From positions 6,942,501 to 7,006,500 of the forward strand of contig NZ_CP077093.1 of the NCBI RefSeq assembly GCF_014268755.2: a stretch of DNA of 64,000 bases, read 5' to 3'. Shown here piece after piece: positions 8,438-17,613 of this stretch. Positions within the stretch are counted from its first letter, which is position 1. Every line of letters starts with the position of its first letter. This DNA is from Pseudomonas vanderleydeniana (GTDB taxonomy: Bacteria > Pseudomonadota > Gammaproteobacteria > Pseudomonadales > Pseudomonadaceae). The position numbers and the translations under genes are program-made. Under the pieces are notes generated by a model that saw only the letters and a list, made by a program, of their open reading frames with translations, was not told where the DNA came from and did not search any database.

Positions 8438-9903
8438 CAATCTATTCCTAACTGATTCCAGATGGCATCGATCCGCCGGGTCACGGCTTCATCCTTGACG
8501 ATCACCCGCCCCCACTCGCGCGTGGTCTCGCCGGGCCACTTGTGGGTGGCGTCCAGCCCCATCTTCGAGCCCAGGCCGGAGATCGGCGAGGCGAAGTCGA
8601 GGTAGTCGATCGGAGTGTTGTCGATCATCACCGTGTCGCGCTTGGGGTCCATGCGCGTAGTGATGGCCCAGATCACGTCATTCCAGTCCCGGGCGTTGAT
8701 ATCGTCGTCGGTGACGATAACGAACTTGGTGTACATGAACTGTCGCAAAAACGACCAGACCCCCAGCATCACGCGCTTGGCATGGCCCGGATAGGACTTC
8801 TTCATGGTCACCACCGCCATGCGGTACGAGCAGCCTTCGGGCGGCAGGTAGAAGTCGGTGATTTCCGGGAACTGCTTCTGCAGGATCGGCACGAACACTT
8901 CGTTCAGTGCCACACCGAGAATCGCCGGCTCATCCGGCGGCCGTCCGGTGTAGGTACTGTGGTAGATCGGCTTGATCCGGTGGGTGATGCGCTCGACGGT
9001 GAGCACCGGGAAGTCGTCGACCTCGTTGTAGTAGCCGGTGTGGTCGCCATACGGGCCTTCCGGGGCCATCTCGCCCGGATGGATGACACCCTCCAGGACG
9101 ATTTCCGCAGTGGCCGGCACCTGCAGGTCGTTACCGCGACACTTCACCAGCTCGGTGCGATTGCCCCGCAGCAGGCCGGCGAAGGCGTACTCGGACAGGC
9201 TGTCCGGCACCGGCGTGACCGCGCCGAGAATGGTCGCCGGGTCCGCCCCCAGGGCCACGGACACCGGGAAAGGCTGGCCCGGGTGCTTCTCGCACCACTC
9301 GCGATAGTCCAGCGCGCCGCCACGGTGGCTGAGCCAACGCATGATCACCTTGTTGCGGGCGATCACCTGCTGGCGGTAGATACCGAGGTTCTGGCGATCC
9401 TTGTTCGGCCCCTTGGTGACCGTCAGGCCCCAGGTGATCAGCGGCGCCACGTCGCCCGGCCAGCAGTGCTGCACCGGCAGCTTGCCGAGGTCGACGTCGT
9501 CACCCTCGATGACGATTTCCTGGCACGGCGCGTCCTTGACCACCTTGGGCGCCATGGCAATGATCTTGCGGAAGATAGGCAGCTTGGACCAGGCATCCTT
9601 GAGCCCCTTGGGCGGCTCCGGCTCCTTGAGGAAGGCCAGCAGCTTGCCGATCTCGCGCAACTCGCCGACGTCATCGGCACCCATGCCCAGAGCGACCCGC
9701 TCCGGGGTGCCGAACAGGTTGCCGAGCACCGGGATATCGAAACCGGTGGGCTTTTCGAACAGCAGCGCCGGGCCCTTGGCCCGCAGGGTGCGGTCGCAGA
9801 CCTCGGTCATTTCCAGGATGGGGGACACCGGAACCTGGATGCGCTTGAGTTCGCCGCGCTGTTCCAGGCCGCTGATAAAGTCGCGCAAGTCGCGATACTG
9901 CAT
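8437..9903 (-). CDS. ubiD: 4-hydroxy-3-polyprenylbenzoate decarboxylase UbiD
   Basis: Decarboxylase of ubiquinone biosynthesis, acting on 3-polyprenyl-4-hydroxybenzoate with prenylated FMN made by UbiX. The 488-residue length is close to E. coli UbiD (497). The typical start [10 protein letters not shown] and family blocks such as [18 protein letters not shown] and [18 protein letters not shown] are present. The ATG at 9903 was chosen over upstream in-frame ATG 9996 because family members start here and GAGG lies upstream. It is followed by an overlapping reductase gene, and an intrinsic terminator separates it from rho upstream. Confidence 0.96.
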   Translation of the reverse strand: MQYRDLRDFISGLEQRGELKRIQVPVSPILEMTEVCDRTLRAKGPALLFEKPTGFDIPVLGNLFGTPERVALGMGADDVGELREIGKLLAFLKEPEPPKGLKDAWSKLPIFRKIIAMAPKVVKDAPCQEIVIEGDDVDLGKLPVQHCWPGDVAPLITWGLTVTKGPNKDRQNLGIYRQQVIARNKVIMRWLSHRGGALDYREWCEKHPGQPFPVSVALGADPATILGAVTPVPDSLSEYAFAGLLRGNRTELVKCRGNDLQVPATAEIVLEGVIHPGEMAPEGPYGDHTGYYNEVDDFPVLTVERITHRIKPIYHSTYTGRPPDEPAILGVALNEVFVPILQKQFPEITDFYLPPEGCSYRMAVVTMKKSYPGHAKRVMLGVWSFLRQFMYTKFVIVTDDDINARDWNDVIWAITTRMDPKRDTVMIDNTPIDYLDFASPISGLGSKMGLDATHKWPGETTREWGRVIVKDEAVTRRIDAIWNQLGID

Positions 9904-10006
9904 GCGTGAGCCTCGTAGGGTCCGTGGCGTTCGGGGTGGGCAGTGTACCCGGTTCGCCCCGATATCGTGCAAGCGAACACGCGCCCTGGCCGCCATCCAG
10001 ACAGCA

Positions 10007-10030
10007 AAAAGCCGGGTTTCCCCGGCTTTT
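10007..10030 (-). terminator. Intrinsic terminator after rho
   Basis: Perfect stem AAAAGCCGGG (10007-10016) with CCCGGCTTTT (10021-10030) and a four-base loop. Read leftward it ends in CTTTTTG, just downstream of the rho stop codon at 10045. Confidence 0.85.
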
Positions 10031-10044
10031 GTGCCCTGTTCGAC

Positions 10045-11304
10045 TTACTTGCGCTTCATCGACAGGAAGAACTCATCGTTGGTCTTGGTCGTTTTCAGCT
10101 TGTCGACCAGGAACTCGATGGCCGCCACTTCATCCATCGGATGCAGCAGCTTGCGCAGGATCCACATGCGCTGCAGCTCGTCGTCGGCAGTCAGCAGCTC
10201 TTCGCGGCGGGTACCGGACTTGTTGATGTTGATGGCCGGGAATACACGCTTCTCGGCGATACGACGGTCCAGGGGCAGCTCCATGTTGCCGGTACCCTTG
10301 AACTCCTCGTAGATCACTTCGTCCATCTTCGAGCCGGTTTCAACCAGCGCGGTGGCGATGATGGTCAGCGAACCGCCTTCCTCGATGTTACGCGCGGCAC
10401 CGAAGAAACGCTTCGGTTTCTCCAGGGCGTGGGCATCGACACCACCGGTCAGGACCTTGCCGGAGCTCGGGATCACGGTGTTGTAGGCGCGGGCCAGACG
10501 GGTGATCGAGTCCAGCAGGATCACCACGTCCTTCTTGTGCTCGACCAGGCGCTTGGCCTTCTCGATGACCATCTCGGCGACCTGCACGTGACGGGTCGGC
10601 GGTTCGTCGAAGGTCGAGGCAACCACTTCACCGCGAACGGTGCGCTGCATCTCGGTCACTTCTTCCGGACGCTCGTCGATCAACAGGACGATCAGGTGGC
10701 ACTCGGGATTGTTACGGGTGATGTTGGCCGCGATGTTCTGCAGCATGATGGTCTTGCCCGCTTTCGGCGGGGCGACGATCAGGCCACGCTGGCCCTTGCC
10801 GATCGGGGCGCAGAGGTCGATGACGCGGCCGGTGAGGTCTTCGGTGGAACCGTTGCCGGCTTCCATCTTCAGGCGCTCGTTCGGGAACAGCGGCGTCAGG
10901 TTTTCGAACAGGATCTTGTTCTTGGCGTTTTCCGGACGATCGTAGTTGATCGTGTCGACCTTGAGCAGGGCGAAATAACGCTCGCCTTCCTTTGGAGGGC
11001 GGATCTTGCCAACGATGGTGTCACCGGTGCGCAAGTTGAAACGACGGATCTGGCTCGGCGAGACGTAGATGTCATCGGGACCGGCCAGGTAGGACGCGTC
11101 GGAAGAACGAAGGAAGCCGAAGCCGTCCTGGAGGATCTCCAGCACGCCATCACCGGAGATTTCCTCACCGCTTTTCGCGTGCTTTTTCAGCAGGGAGAAA
11201 ATCACATCCTGCTTGCGCGAACGGGCCATGTTCTCTATGCCCATCTGTTCGGCCAATTCGAGCAGTTCGGTAATCGGCTTTTGCTTGAGTTCAGTCAGAT
11301 TCAT
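10045..11304 (-). CDS. rho: Transcription termination factor Rho
   Basis: Hexameric RNA-dependent ATPase helicase that ends transcription at unstructured C-rich RNA. The 419 residues match the family (E. coli 419). [19 protein letters not shown] opens the Rho N domain, the cold-shock-like RNA-binding domain includes [13 protein letters not shown], and the ATPase domain has Walker A in [10 protein letters not shown] and Walker B in [16 protein letters not shown]. It lies downstream of trxA as in most pseudomonads, but with its own 235-base leader and with a terminator after trxA, so it probably has its own promoter. Rho genes are usually autoregulated through the leader; I see no specific signal. 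Confidence 0.98.
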   Translation of the reverse strand: MNLTELKQKPITELLELAEQMGIENMARSRKQDVIFSLLKKHAKSGEEISGDGVLEILQDGFGFLRSSDASYLAGPDDIYVSPSQIRRFNLRTGDTIVGKIRPPKEGERYFALLKVDTINYDRPENAKNKILFENLTPLFPNERLKMEAGNGSTEDLTGRVIDLCAPIGKGQRGLIVAPPKAGKTIMLQNIAANITRNNPECHLIVLLIDERPEEVTEMQRTVRGEVVASTFDEPPTRHVQVAEMVIEKAKRLVEHKKDVVILLDSITRLARAYNTVIPSSGKVLTGGVDAHALEKPKRFFGAARNIEEGGSLTIIATALVETGSKMDEVIYEEFKGTGNMELPLDRRIAEKRVFPAININKSGTRREELLTADDELQRMWILRKLLHPMDEVAAIEFLVDKLKTTKTNDEFFLSMKRK

Positions 11305-11501
11305 ATAGGAATGACGTAATCATTTATGGAGGGGGGAAATTAAGCTTTTGGCTTAATGAGGCCGCGCCGCAGAGAAGGCGACAGGATCGCGTACTTGTTC
11401 GAAAAGGAGAGCGTCGGCGACGGCTAGCAGGGGGCAATGGCGAAACCAGTGCGGGGCCGAATGTAACACCTGCATTTGGCAGAGTCTAGCCCCAAACAGC
11501 G

Positions 11502-11531
11502 AAAAAGCCCCGCTATTTGCGGGGCCTTTTT
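11502..11531 (-). terminator. Intrinsic terminator after trxA
   Basis: GCCCCGC (11507-11513) pairs with GCGGGGC (11519-11525) across a five-base loop, flanked by A and T runs. It lies eight bases beyond the trxA stop codon and would separate trxA from rho. Confidence 0.85.
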
Positions 11532-11539
11532 GACGACGC

Positions 11540-11869
11540 TTAGATGTTGGCGTCGAGGAAAGCTTGCAGCTGGGACTTCGACAGGGCGCCGACCTTGGTC
11601 GCCTCGACCTGGCCACCCTTGAACAGCATCAGGGTCGGGATGCCGCGCACGCCGTGCTTGGCCGGGGTTTCCTGGTTTTCGTCGATGTTCAGCTTGGCGA
11701 CGGTCAGCTTGCCTTCGTAGCTGCTGGCGATGTCGTCCAGAACCGGGGCGATCATTTTGCAAGGACCGCACCACTCAGCCCAGTAGTCAACCAGCACAGG
11801 GCCTTCGGCCTTCAGGACTTCTGCTTCGAAGGACGCGTCGGTGACGTGCTTGATAAGATCGCTGCTCAT
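11540..11869 (-). CDS. trxA: Thioredoxin TrxA
   Basis: Cytosolic dithiol-disulfide oxidoreductase of 109 residues, the standard thioredoxin length. The active site [12 protein letters not shown] places the redox cysteines at positions 34 and 37, and the cis-proline loop GIPTLMLF is present. A GGAG box precedes the ATG at 11869. Thioredoxin reductase recycles it with NADPH. It lies upstream of rho on the same strand, the conserved arrangement in gammaproteobacteria, with a terminator between the two genes. Confidence 0.97.
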   Translation of the reverse strand: MSSDLIKHVTDASFEAEVLKAEGPVLVDYWAEWCGPCKMIAPVLDDIASSYEGKLTVAKLNIDENQETPAKHGVRGIPTLMLFKGGQVEATKVGALSKSQLQAFLDANI

Positions 11870-12030
11870 GGATATCTCCGCAGTGGTAAGCCAAAAAAAC
11901 GTTGCCCATCATAGCCGTCCTTCCTACGTACAGGAAGCCACAGATGATTGAGTCTAACTATGGTGCCGCATGAGTTTGAGTATGGCCCAACCTGCGGTAA
12001 ACGGATTCATCTGAACAGGCCCGGTGGCAA

Positions 12031-12729
12031 TCAGGCGGGCGTCACGAACGCGATCCCGGTCCGCAAGGCCGCATTGCGCACATGCTCCTGCATCGCCTTC
12101 TGCGCCGGTCCCGAGGCATGCCGGGCCAGGGCCCGGAGGATCTTGCGGTGTTCCTGCCAGGTCTCCATGGCTCGCTCGGCGCGGATGAACGGTAGTTTCT
12201 GGCTTTCCAGGAACAGTTCGGCAGTGGCACTGAGAATGCCGGCCATGGCCTGGTTGCCGCTGGCCAGCAGGATCCGCCGGTGAAAGTCGAAATCCAGCCG
12301 GGCGGCGGCCTCGAAGTCCCCGGCGAGCAGCTCGGCGCGCATGGCATCGACGTTGTCCTGCAGGACATCCAGTTCATCGGCAGTCAAGGTGACCGCCGCC
12401 AGTCCAGCGGCAAAGCCCTCCAGGGCATAGCGCAGCTGGAAGATATCCTCGGCCGAGGCCTGGGCCGCGAACGGCCAGGCCAGGCCACCACCGGCCGGCA
12501 GTTGCCCGGGCGCCTGGACGAACACCCCCTTGCCCGGCTGTACACTGACTTCCCCCAGCGCACTCAGGGACGACAGCGCTTCGCGCAGCGACGCCCGGCT
12601 GACACCCAGGCGCTGTGCCAGGTCGCGTTGCGAAGGCAGCGCATCACCCGGGCCATAGCCCGCCTCGCTGATCAGTTTACGGATGGCTTGCAGCGCCACC
12701 TCGGGTACGGCGCGGGAAATCGAGTTCAT
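12031..12729 (-). CDS. FadR-subfamily GntR transcriptional regulator
   Basis: A 232-residue regulator with a winged helix-turn-helix at about residues 10-70 (LPSQRDLAQRLGVSRASLREAL) and an all-helical FCD ligand-binding domain behind it (YALEGFAAGLAA, DFDFHRRILLASGNQ). The ATG at 12729 starts the usual N terminus; the longer reading from 12804 lacks support. It is divergent from the amino-acid ABC transporter operon at 12984, so it probably controls that operon in response to its substrate or a catabolite. A direct repeat AGACCA at 12862 and 12871 lies in the shared intergenic region. Confidence 0.88.
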   Translation of the reverse strand: MNSISRAVPEVALQAIRKLISEAGYGPGDALPSQRDLAQRLGVSRASLREALSSLSALGEVSVQPGKGVFVQAPGQLPAGGGLAWPFAAQASAEDIFQLRYALEGFAAGLAAVTLTADELDVLQDNVDAMRAELLAGDFEAAARLDFDFHRRILLASGNQAMAGILSATAELFLESQKLPFIRAERAMETWQEHRKILRALARHASGPAQKAMQEHVRNAALRTGIAFVTPA

Positions 12730-12983
12730 TGTGCTCAGGCTGACAGTCCGATAGAGCGCTAGTTGTAAAGCTATTGCAGGCGGGCGGCAAGTCGCGCCCA
12801 GCACTGGTTCGGCCTAGGAGGCTGATGCTCGATAACAGTGCGAAATAGTCGCCAACTGTTCAGACCAGTAAGACCATAAATCTCCCTAAAAGCCCTCTAG
12901 GACGGGACTTTCGCCTGCCATGGCATGGGCCGTGCAATGCCAGCGGGCAGCATTCATCCCCTTTTCGCTCTCGGAGATCCGCC
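12730..12983. promoter_or_regulatory. Shared control region of the FadR-type regulator and the ABC transporter
   Basis: A 254-base divergent intergenic region with no gene. It contains AGACCA at 12862-12867 and 12871-12876, a nine-base-period direct repeat in an A+T-rich patch, which is the best candidate binding site for the regulator; the consensus TGGT-N-ACCA palindrome of the family is not clearly present. Confidence 0.4.
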
Positions 12984-13769
12984 ATGACCAAAGGCTTCAG
13001 CGCCCTCCTCGCCGCCCTGTTCACCAGCCTGATGCTGGGCCAGGCGGCCGCCCATGCCAGTGGCCTGGACGATGTAGTCGCCCGTGGCACGCTCAAGGTC
13101 GCCGTCCCCCAGGACTTCCCACCCTTCGGCTCGATCGGCCCGGACATGAAGCCCCGCGGCCTGGATATCGACACCGCGAAACTGCTGGCCGACCAGCTCA
13201 AGGTCAAGCTGGAGCTGACACCGGTCAACAGCACCAACCGCATCCCGTTCCTGACCACCGGCAAGGTCGACCTGGTGATTTCCAGCCTCGGCAAGAACGC
13301 CGAACGGGAAAAGGTCATCGACTTCTCCCGCGCCTACGCCCCGTTCTACCTTGCGGTGTTCGGCCCACCCGAAGCCGCGATCAACGGCCTGGATGACCTC
13401 AAGGGCAAGACCATCAGCGTCACCCGTGGCGCCATCGAGGACATCGAGCTGACCGCCGTGGCGCCCCAGGGCGTGACGATCAAGCGCTTCGAGGACAACA
13501 ACTCGACCATCGCCGCCTACCTCGCCGGCCAGGTCGACCTGATCGCCAGCGGCAACGTGGTGATGGTGGCGATTGCCGAACGCAATCCGAAACGGATCCC
13601 GGCGATGAAAGTGAAGCTCAAGGACTCCCCGGTCTATGTCGGCGTGAACAAGAACGAGCCGGCCCTGCTGGAGAAGGTGAACCAGATCCTCGCCGCCGCC
13701 AAGGCCGACGGCAGCCTGGAGAAGAACGCCCAGCAGTGGCTCAAGCAACCCCTGCCCGCCGATCTATGA
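12984..13769 (+). CDS. Polar amino-acid ABC transporter, periplasmic binding protein
   Basis: A 261-residue extracellular solute-binding protein of family 3. The signal peptide covers about residues 1-25 (ending AAAHA), and the mature protein opens with LDDVVARGTLKVAVPQDFPPFG, the classic start of these proteins, followed by GLDIDTAKLLADQLKVKLEL. A GGAG box lies upstream of the ATG. It is the first gene of an operon with two permeases and an ATPase, spaced 24 bases from the next. The exact amino acid bound cannot be told from sequence alone. Confidence 0.92.
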   Translation: MTKGFSALLAALFTSLMLGQAAAHASGLDDVVARGTLKVAVPQDFPPFGSIGPDMKPRGLDIDTAKLLADQLKVKLELTPVNSTNRIPFLTTGKVDLVISSLGKNAEREKVIDFSRAYAPFYLAVFGPPEAAINGLDDLKGKTISVTRGAIEDIELTAVAPQGVTIKRFEDNNSTIAAYLAGQVDLIASGNVVMVAIAERNPKRIPAMKVKLKDSPVYVGVNKNEPALLEKVNQILAAAKADGSLEKNAQQWLKQPLPADL

Positions 13770-13793
13770 TCCGGTTTTCCCGAGGTCCGTTCC

Positions 13794-14459
13794 ATGGCTT
13801 ATCAGTTCGACTTCCTGCCGGTGCTGCACAACGCCGACCTGCTGCTGCGCGGCGCCCTCTTTACCCTGGAGCTGACCGCCATCGGCACCGTGCTGGGGGT
13901 CGGTCTCGGCGTGTTCGGTGCGCTGGCACGGGCCTGGCGGATCCAGCCCTTTTCGGCGCTCTTCGGGGTGTACGTAGAACTGATCCGCAACACGCCCTTC
14001 CTGGTGCAGCTGTTCTTCATCTTCTTCGGCCTGCCGTCCCTGGGGCTGCAGATTTCCGAGTGGCAGGCGGCCGTGCTGGCGATGGTGATCAACCTCGGCG
14101 CCTACAGCACCGAGATCATCCGCGCCGGTATCGAAGCGATTCCCCGTGGGCAACTGGAGGCCGCCGCCGCCCTGGCGATGAGCCGCTTCGAGGCCTTTCG
14201 CCATGTGGTCCTGCGCCCCGCGCTGGGCAAGGTCTGGCCGGCCCTGAGCAGCCAGATCATCATCGTCATGCTCGGCTCGGCGGTATGTTCGCAGATCGCC
14301 ACCGAGGAGCTGAGCTTCGCCGCCAACTTCATCCAGTCGCGAAACTTCCGCGCCTTTGAAACCTACGCCCTGACCACCCTGATCTACCTGGGCATGGCCC
14401 TGCTGATCCGCCAGTTGCTCAACTGGCTCGGGCGGCGCTACCTGGCGAGGAACCGCTGA
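13794..14459 (+). CDS. Amino-acid ABC transporter permease 1
   Basis: A 221-residue inner-membrane permease of the HisM/GlnP type with about five hydrophobic segments. ELIRNTPFLVQLFFIFFGLP and the cytoplasmic loop EAAAALAMSRFEAFRHVVLRPA (the EAA motif that contacts the ATPase) are present. Its stop codon overlaps the start of the next permease (TGATG at 14457-14461), so the pair is translationally coupled and should form the heterodimeric channel of the importer. Confidence 0.92.
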   Translation: MAYQFDFLPVLHNADLLLRGALFTLELTAIGTVLGVGLGVFGALARAWRIQPFSALFGVYVELIRNTPFLVQLFFIFFGLPSLGLQISEWQAAVLAMVINLGAYSTEIIRAGIEAIPRGQLEAAAALAMSRFEAFRHVVLRPALGKVWPALSSQIIIVMLGSAVCSQIATEELSFAANFIQSRNFRAFETYALTTLIYLGMALLIRQLLNWLGRRYLARNR

Positions 14460-15106
14460 TGGATTTCACCTTCTGGGACATCTTGAACAACCTGCTGGCC
14501 GGCCTGCAATGGACCCTGCTGCTGTCGCTGGTGGCCTTCGCCGGCGGGGGCCTGCTCGGTTTGCTGGTGATGGTCCTGCGAATCGCCGAAAAGCCCGTGG
14601 CCCGTGGCCTGGCTCGCGCCTACATCGAATTGTTCCAGGGCACGCCGCTGCTGATGCAACTGTTCATGGTGTTTTTCGGCATCGCCCTGCTCGGGGTGGA
14701 CATCTCGCCCTGGCTGGCCGCCGCCATCGCCCTGACCCTGTTCACCAGCGCCTACCTGGCGGAGATCTGGCGCGGCTGCGTCGAGTCCATCGCCCACGGC
14801 CAATGGGAAGCCTCGGCCAGCCTGGCGCTCAACCGCTACGAACAACTGCGCCATGTGATCCTGCCGCAGGCCCTGCGCATTGCCGTGGCACCCACCGTGG
14901 GTTTCTCGGTGCAGGTGATCAAGGGTACCGCGGTGACCTCGATCATCGGCTTTACCGAACTGACCAAGACCGGCGGCATGCTCGCCAATGCCACCTTCGA
15001 ACCCTTCATGGTCTACGGCCTGGTGGCCGCCGGCTATTTCCTTCTCTGCTACCCCCTGTCCCTCAGTGCGCGCTACCTGGAAAGGAGACTGCATGTCGCT
15101 TCTTAG
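14459..15106 (+). CDS. Amino-acid ABC transporter permease 2
   Basis: A 215-residue partner permease with the same architecture: ELFQGTPLLMQLFMVFFGIA and the EAA loop EASASLALNRYEQLRHVILPQA. It overlaps the upstream permease by one base and the downstream ATPase by 14 bases. Together with the first permease it makes the membrane channel of the transporter. Confidence 0.92.
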   Translation: MDFTFWDILNNLLAGLQWTLLLSLVAFAGGGLLGLLVMVLRIAEKPVARGLARAYIELFQGTPLLMQLFMVFFGIALLGVDISPWLAAAIALTLFTSAYLAEIWRGCVESIAHGQWEASASLALNRYEQLRHVILPQALRIAVAPTVGFSVQVIKGTAVTSIIGFTELTKTGGMLANATFEPFMVYGLVAAGYFLLCYPLSLSARYLERRLHVAS

Positions 15107-15830
15107 AATTTCCGCCCTGCACAAGTACTACGGCGACCATCACGTGCTCAAGGGCATCGACCTGAGCGTCGAGCAAGGCCAGGTGGTGGCGATCATCGGC
15201 CGCAGCGGTTCGGGCAAGAGCACCCTGCTGCGGACCCTCAACGGCCTGGAATCGATCAACGACGGCGTGATCGAGGTCGACGGCGAATACCTCGACGCCG
15301 CCCGCGCCGACCTGCGCAGCCTGCGACAGAAAGTCGGCATGGTGTTCCAGCAGTTCAACCTGTTCCCGCACCTGAGCGTCGGCGAGAACGTCATGCTCGC
15401 CCCGCAGGTGGTGCAGAAGGTGTCCAGGGCCAAGGCGGCCGAGCTCGCCCGGCAGATGCTCGAGCGGGTCGGCCTCGGTGACCGGTTCGACGCGTTCCCG
15501 GATCGCCTCTCCGGCGGCCAGCAGCAACGGGTGGCCATCGCCCGGGCCCTGGCGATGTCGCCGAAAGTGCTGCTCTGCGACGAAATCACCTCGGCGCTCG
15601 ACCCGGAGCTGGTCAATGAGGTGCTCACCGTGGTGCGGCAACTGGCCCGGGATGGCATGACCCTGATCATGGTCACCCACGAAATGCGTTTCGCCCGCGA
15701 GGTCGGCGACAAGCTGGTGTTCATGCACCAGGGCAAGGTCCATGAAGTGGGCGACCCCAAGATGCTGTTCGCCCACCCGCAGACCGCGGAGCTGGCGAAC
15801 TTCATCGGCAGCGTGGAAGCGCCCGCCTGA
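15093..15830 (+). CDS. Amino-acid ABC transporter ATP-binding protein
   Basis: The 245-residue ATPase of the importer. Walker A is GRSGSGKST (about 37-45), the Q-loop VFQQFNLFPHL follows, the signature is LSGGQQQR and Walker B is LLCDEITSALD, all as in the GlnQ/HisP class. The ATG at 15093 lies inside the end of the second permease and has AAAGGAG upstream; the longer reading from 14988 would be in the wrong frame for the family. The operon ends here; no strong terminator hairpin is visible in the 280 bases before ppx. Confidence 0.94.
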   Translation: MSLLRISALHKYYGDHHVLKGIDLSVEQGQVVAIIGRSGSGKSTLLRTLNGLESINDGVIEVDGEYLDAARADLRSLRQKVGMVFQQFNLFPHLSVGENVMLAPQVVQKVSRAKAAELARQMLERVGLGDRFDAFPDRLSGGQQQRVAIARALAMSPKVLLCDEITSALDPELVNEVLTVVRQLARDGMTLIMVTHEMRFAREVGDKLVFMHQGKVHEVGDPKMLFAHPQTAELANFIGSVEAPA

Positions 15831-16110
15831 AACGCGCCCGGGACCCCATCCAGTATGGCATCAGGCTGTACCCGCGACACCTGGTCACTTGAAGGAACAA
15901 GGGACAGGTGAAAGCGGGCGCGCCAAACACGGGCGCCATTGTCACTACACCCGGGAAGTCATGAATGTGACATATTCGTGCAGGAAAATTGACGCAATGA
16001 TTTTCCACCACCCCAAAACCACCGGCGATCACTGCTCCCAGGTGCCCTACGTTGGCGTCCGGGCCTGATCGTGGCACGATGGAGGGGTTATCGACCGAGA
16101 TCCTTCAACC

Positions 16111-17613
16111 ATGCCCCATTCCCAAGCCAAGAATCTTTCCCTGATCGCCGCTATCGACCTGGGCTCGAACAGCTTCCACATGGTCGTGGCCAAGGCCCAG
16201 AACGGTGAAATCCGGATCATGGAGCGGCTCGGCGAAAAGGTTCAGCTGGCCGCCGGCATCGATGAAGAGCGCAAACTCAGCGAAGAATCGATGCAGCGCG
16301 GGCTCGACTGCCTGAAGCGTTTCGCCCAGTTGATCAATGGCATGCCATTGGGCGCCGTGCGGATCGTCGGCACCAACGCCCTGCGCGAAGCACGCAACCG
16401 TGCCGAGTTCATCCACCGCGCCGAAGAAATCCTCGGCCACCCGGTGGAAGTCATTTCCGGCCGCGAAGAGGCCCGCCTGATCTACCTCGGCGTCTCCCAT
16501 ACCCTCGCCGACACCCCGGGCAAGCGCCTGGTCGCCGACATCGGCGGCGGCAGTACCGAATTCATCATCGGCCAGCGCTTCGAGCCACTGTTGCGCGAAA
16601 GCCTGCAAATGGGTTGCGTCAGCTATACCCAGCGCTACTTCCGCGACGGCAAGGTCACCCCGGCCCGCTACGCCCAGGCCTACACCGCGGCGCGCCTGGA
16701 AATCATGAGCATCGAGCATGCCCTGCACCGCCTGACCTGGGACGAGGCCATCGGCTCGTCCGGGACCATCCGCGCGATCGGCCTGGCCCTCAAGGCCGGC
16801 GGCCATGGCAACGGCGAGGTGAATGCCGAGGGCCTAGCCTGGCTCAAGCGCAAACTGTTCAAGCTCGGTGAAGTCGAGAAGATCGACTTCGAAGGCATCA
16901 AGCCGGACCGCCGCGCCATCTTCCCGGCCGGCCTGGCGATTCTCGAGGCGATCTTCGACTCCCTCGACCTGCAACGCATGGACCACTGCGACGGCGCCCT
17001 GCGCGAAGGCGTGCTCTACGACCTGCTCGGGCGCCACCACCACGAGGACGTCCGCGAACGCACCCTCACCTCGCTGATGGAGCGCTACCACGTCGATCCG
17101 GAACAGGTGGTGCGTGTCGAGCGCAAGGCACTGCACGCCTTCGACCAGGTGGCCAAGGACTGGGAGCTGGAAGACGGTATCTGGCGCGAGTTGCTCGGCT
17201 GGGCCGCCAAGGTCCACGAAGTCGGCCTGGACATCGCCCACTACCAGTACCACAAGCACGGCGCCTACCTGATCGAGCACTCGGACCTGGCCGGCTTCTC
17301 CCGCGAAGACCAGCAGATGCTCGCGCTGCTGGTACGCGGGCACCGCCGCAACATTCCCAAGGACAAGTTCGCCGAGTTCGGTGATGACGGCATCAAGCTG
17401 ATTCGCCTGTGCGTACTGCTACGCTTCGCGATCCTGTTCCATCACATCCGTGGCACCCAGGAAATGCCGCAGGTCGCGTTGCGCGCCGACGGCGATACCC
17501 TGGATGTGGTGTTCCCCAAGGACTGGCTGGACCAGAACCAGCTGACTCAGGCCGACTTCGCCCTGGAGGCGGAGTGGCTGACCCGAGTCAACATCACCCT
17601 CAACGTACGCTGA
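16111..17613 (+). CDS. ppx: Exopolyphosphatase Ppx
   Basis: Hydrolyses inorganic polyphosphate processively from its ends; a related activity is (p)ppGpp hydrolysis. The 500-residue protein has the ASKHA-fold phosphate loops [14 protein letters not shown] near the N terminus and [15 protein letters not shown] at about 132-146, followed by the helical HD-like C-terminal domains. It is convergent with ppk, and the two coding regions overlap by 14 bases at their 3' ends, a conserved pseudomonad arrangement that opposes the polyphosphate synthase and its hydrolase. Confidence 0.96.
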   Translation: MPHSQAKNLSLIAAIDLGSNSFHMVVAKAQNGEIRIMERLGEKVQLAAGIDEERKLSEESMQRGLDCLKRFAQLINGMPLGAVRIVGTNALREARNRAEFIHRAEEILGHPVEVISGREEARLIYLGVSHTLADTPGKRLVADIGGGSTEFIIGQRFEPLLRESLQMGCVSYTQRYFRDGKVTPARYAQAYTAARLEIMSIEHALHRLTWDEAIGSSGTIRAIGLALKAGGHGNGEVNAEGLAWLKRKLFKLGEVEKIDFEGIKPDRRAIFPAGLAILEAIFDSLDLQRMDHCDGALREGVLYDLLGRHHHEDVRERTLTSLMERYHVDPEQVVRVERKALHAFDQVAKDWELEDGIWRELLGWAAKVHEVGLDIAHYQYHKHGAYLIEHSDLAGFSREDQQMLALLVRGHRRNIPKDKFAEFGDDGIKLIRLCVLLRFAILFHHIRGTQEMPQVALRADGDTLDVVFPKDWLDQNQLTQADFALEAEWLTRVNITLNVR

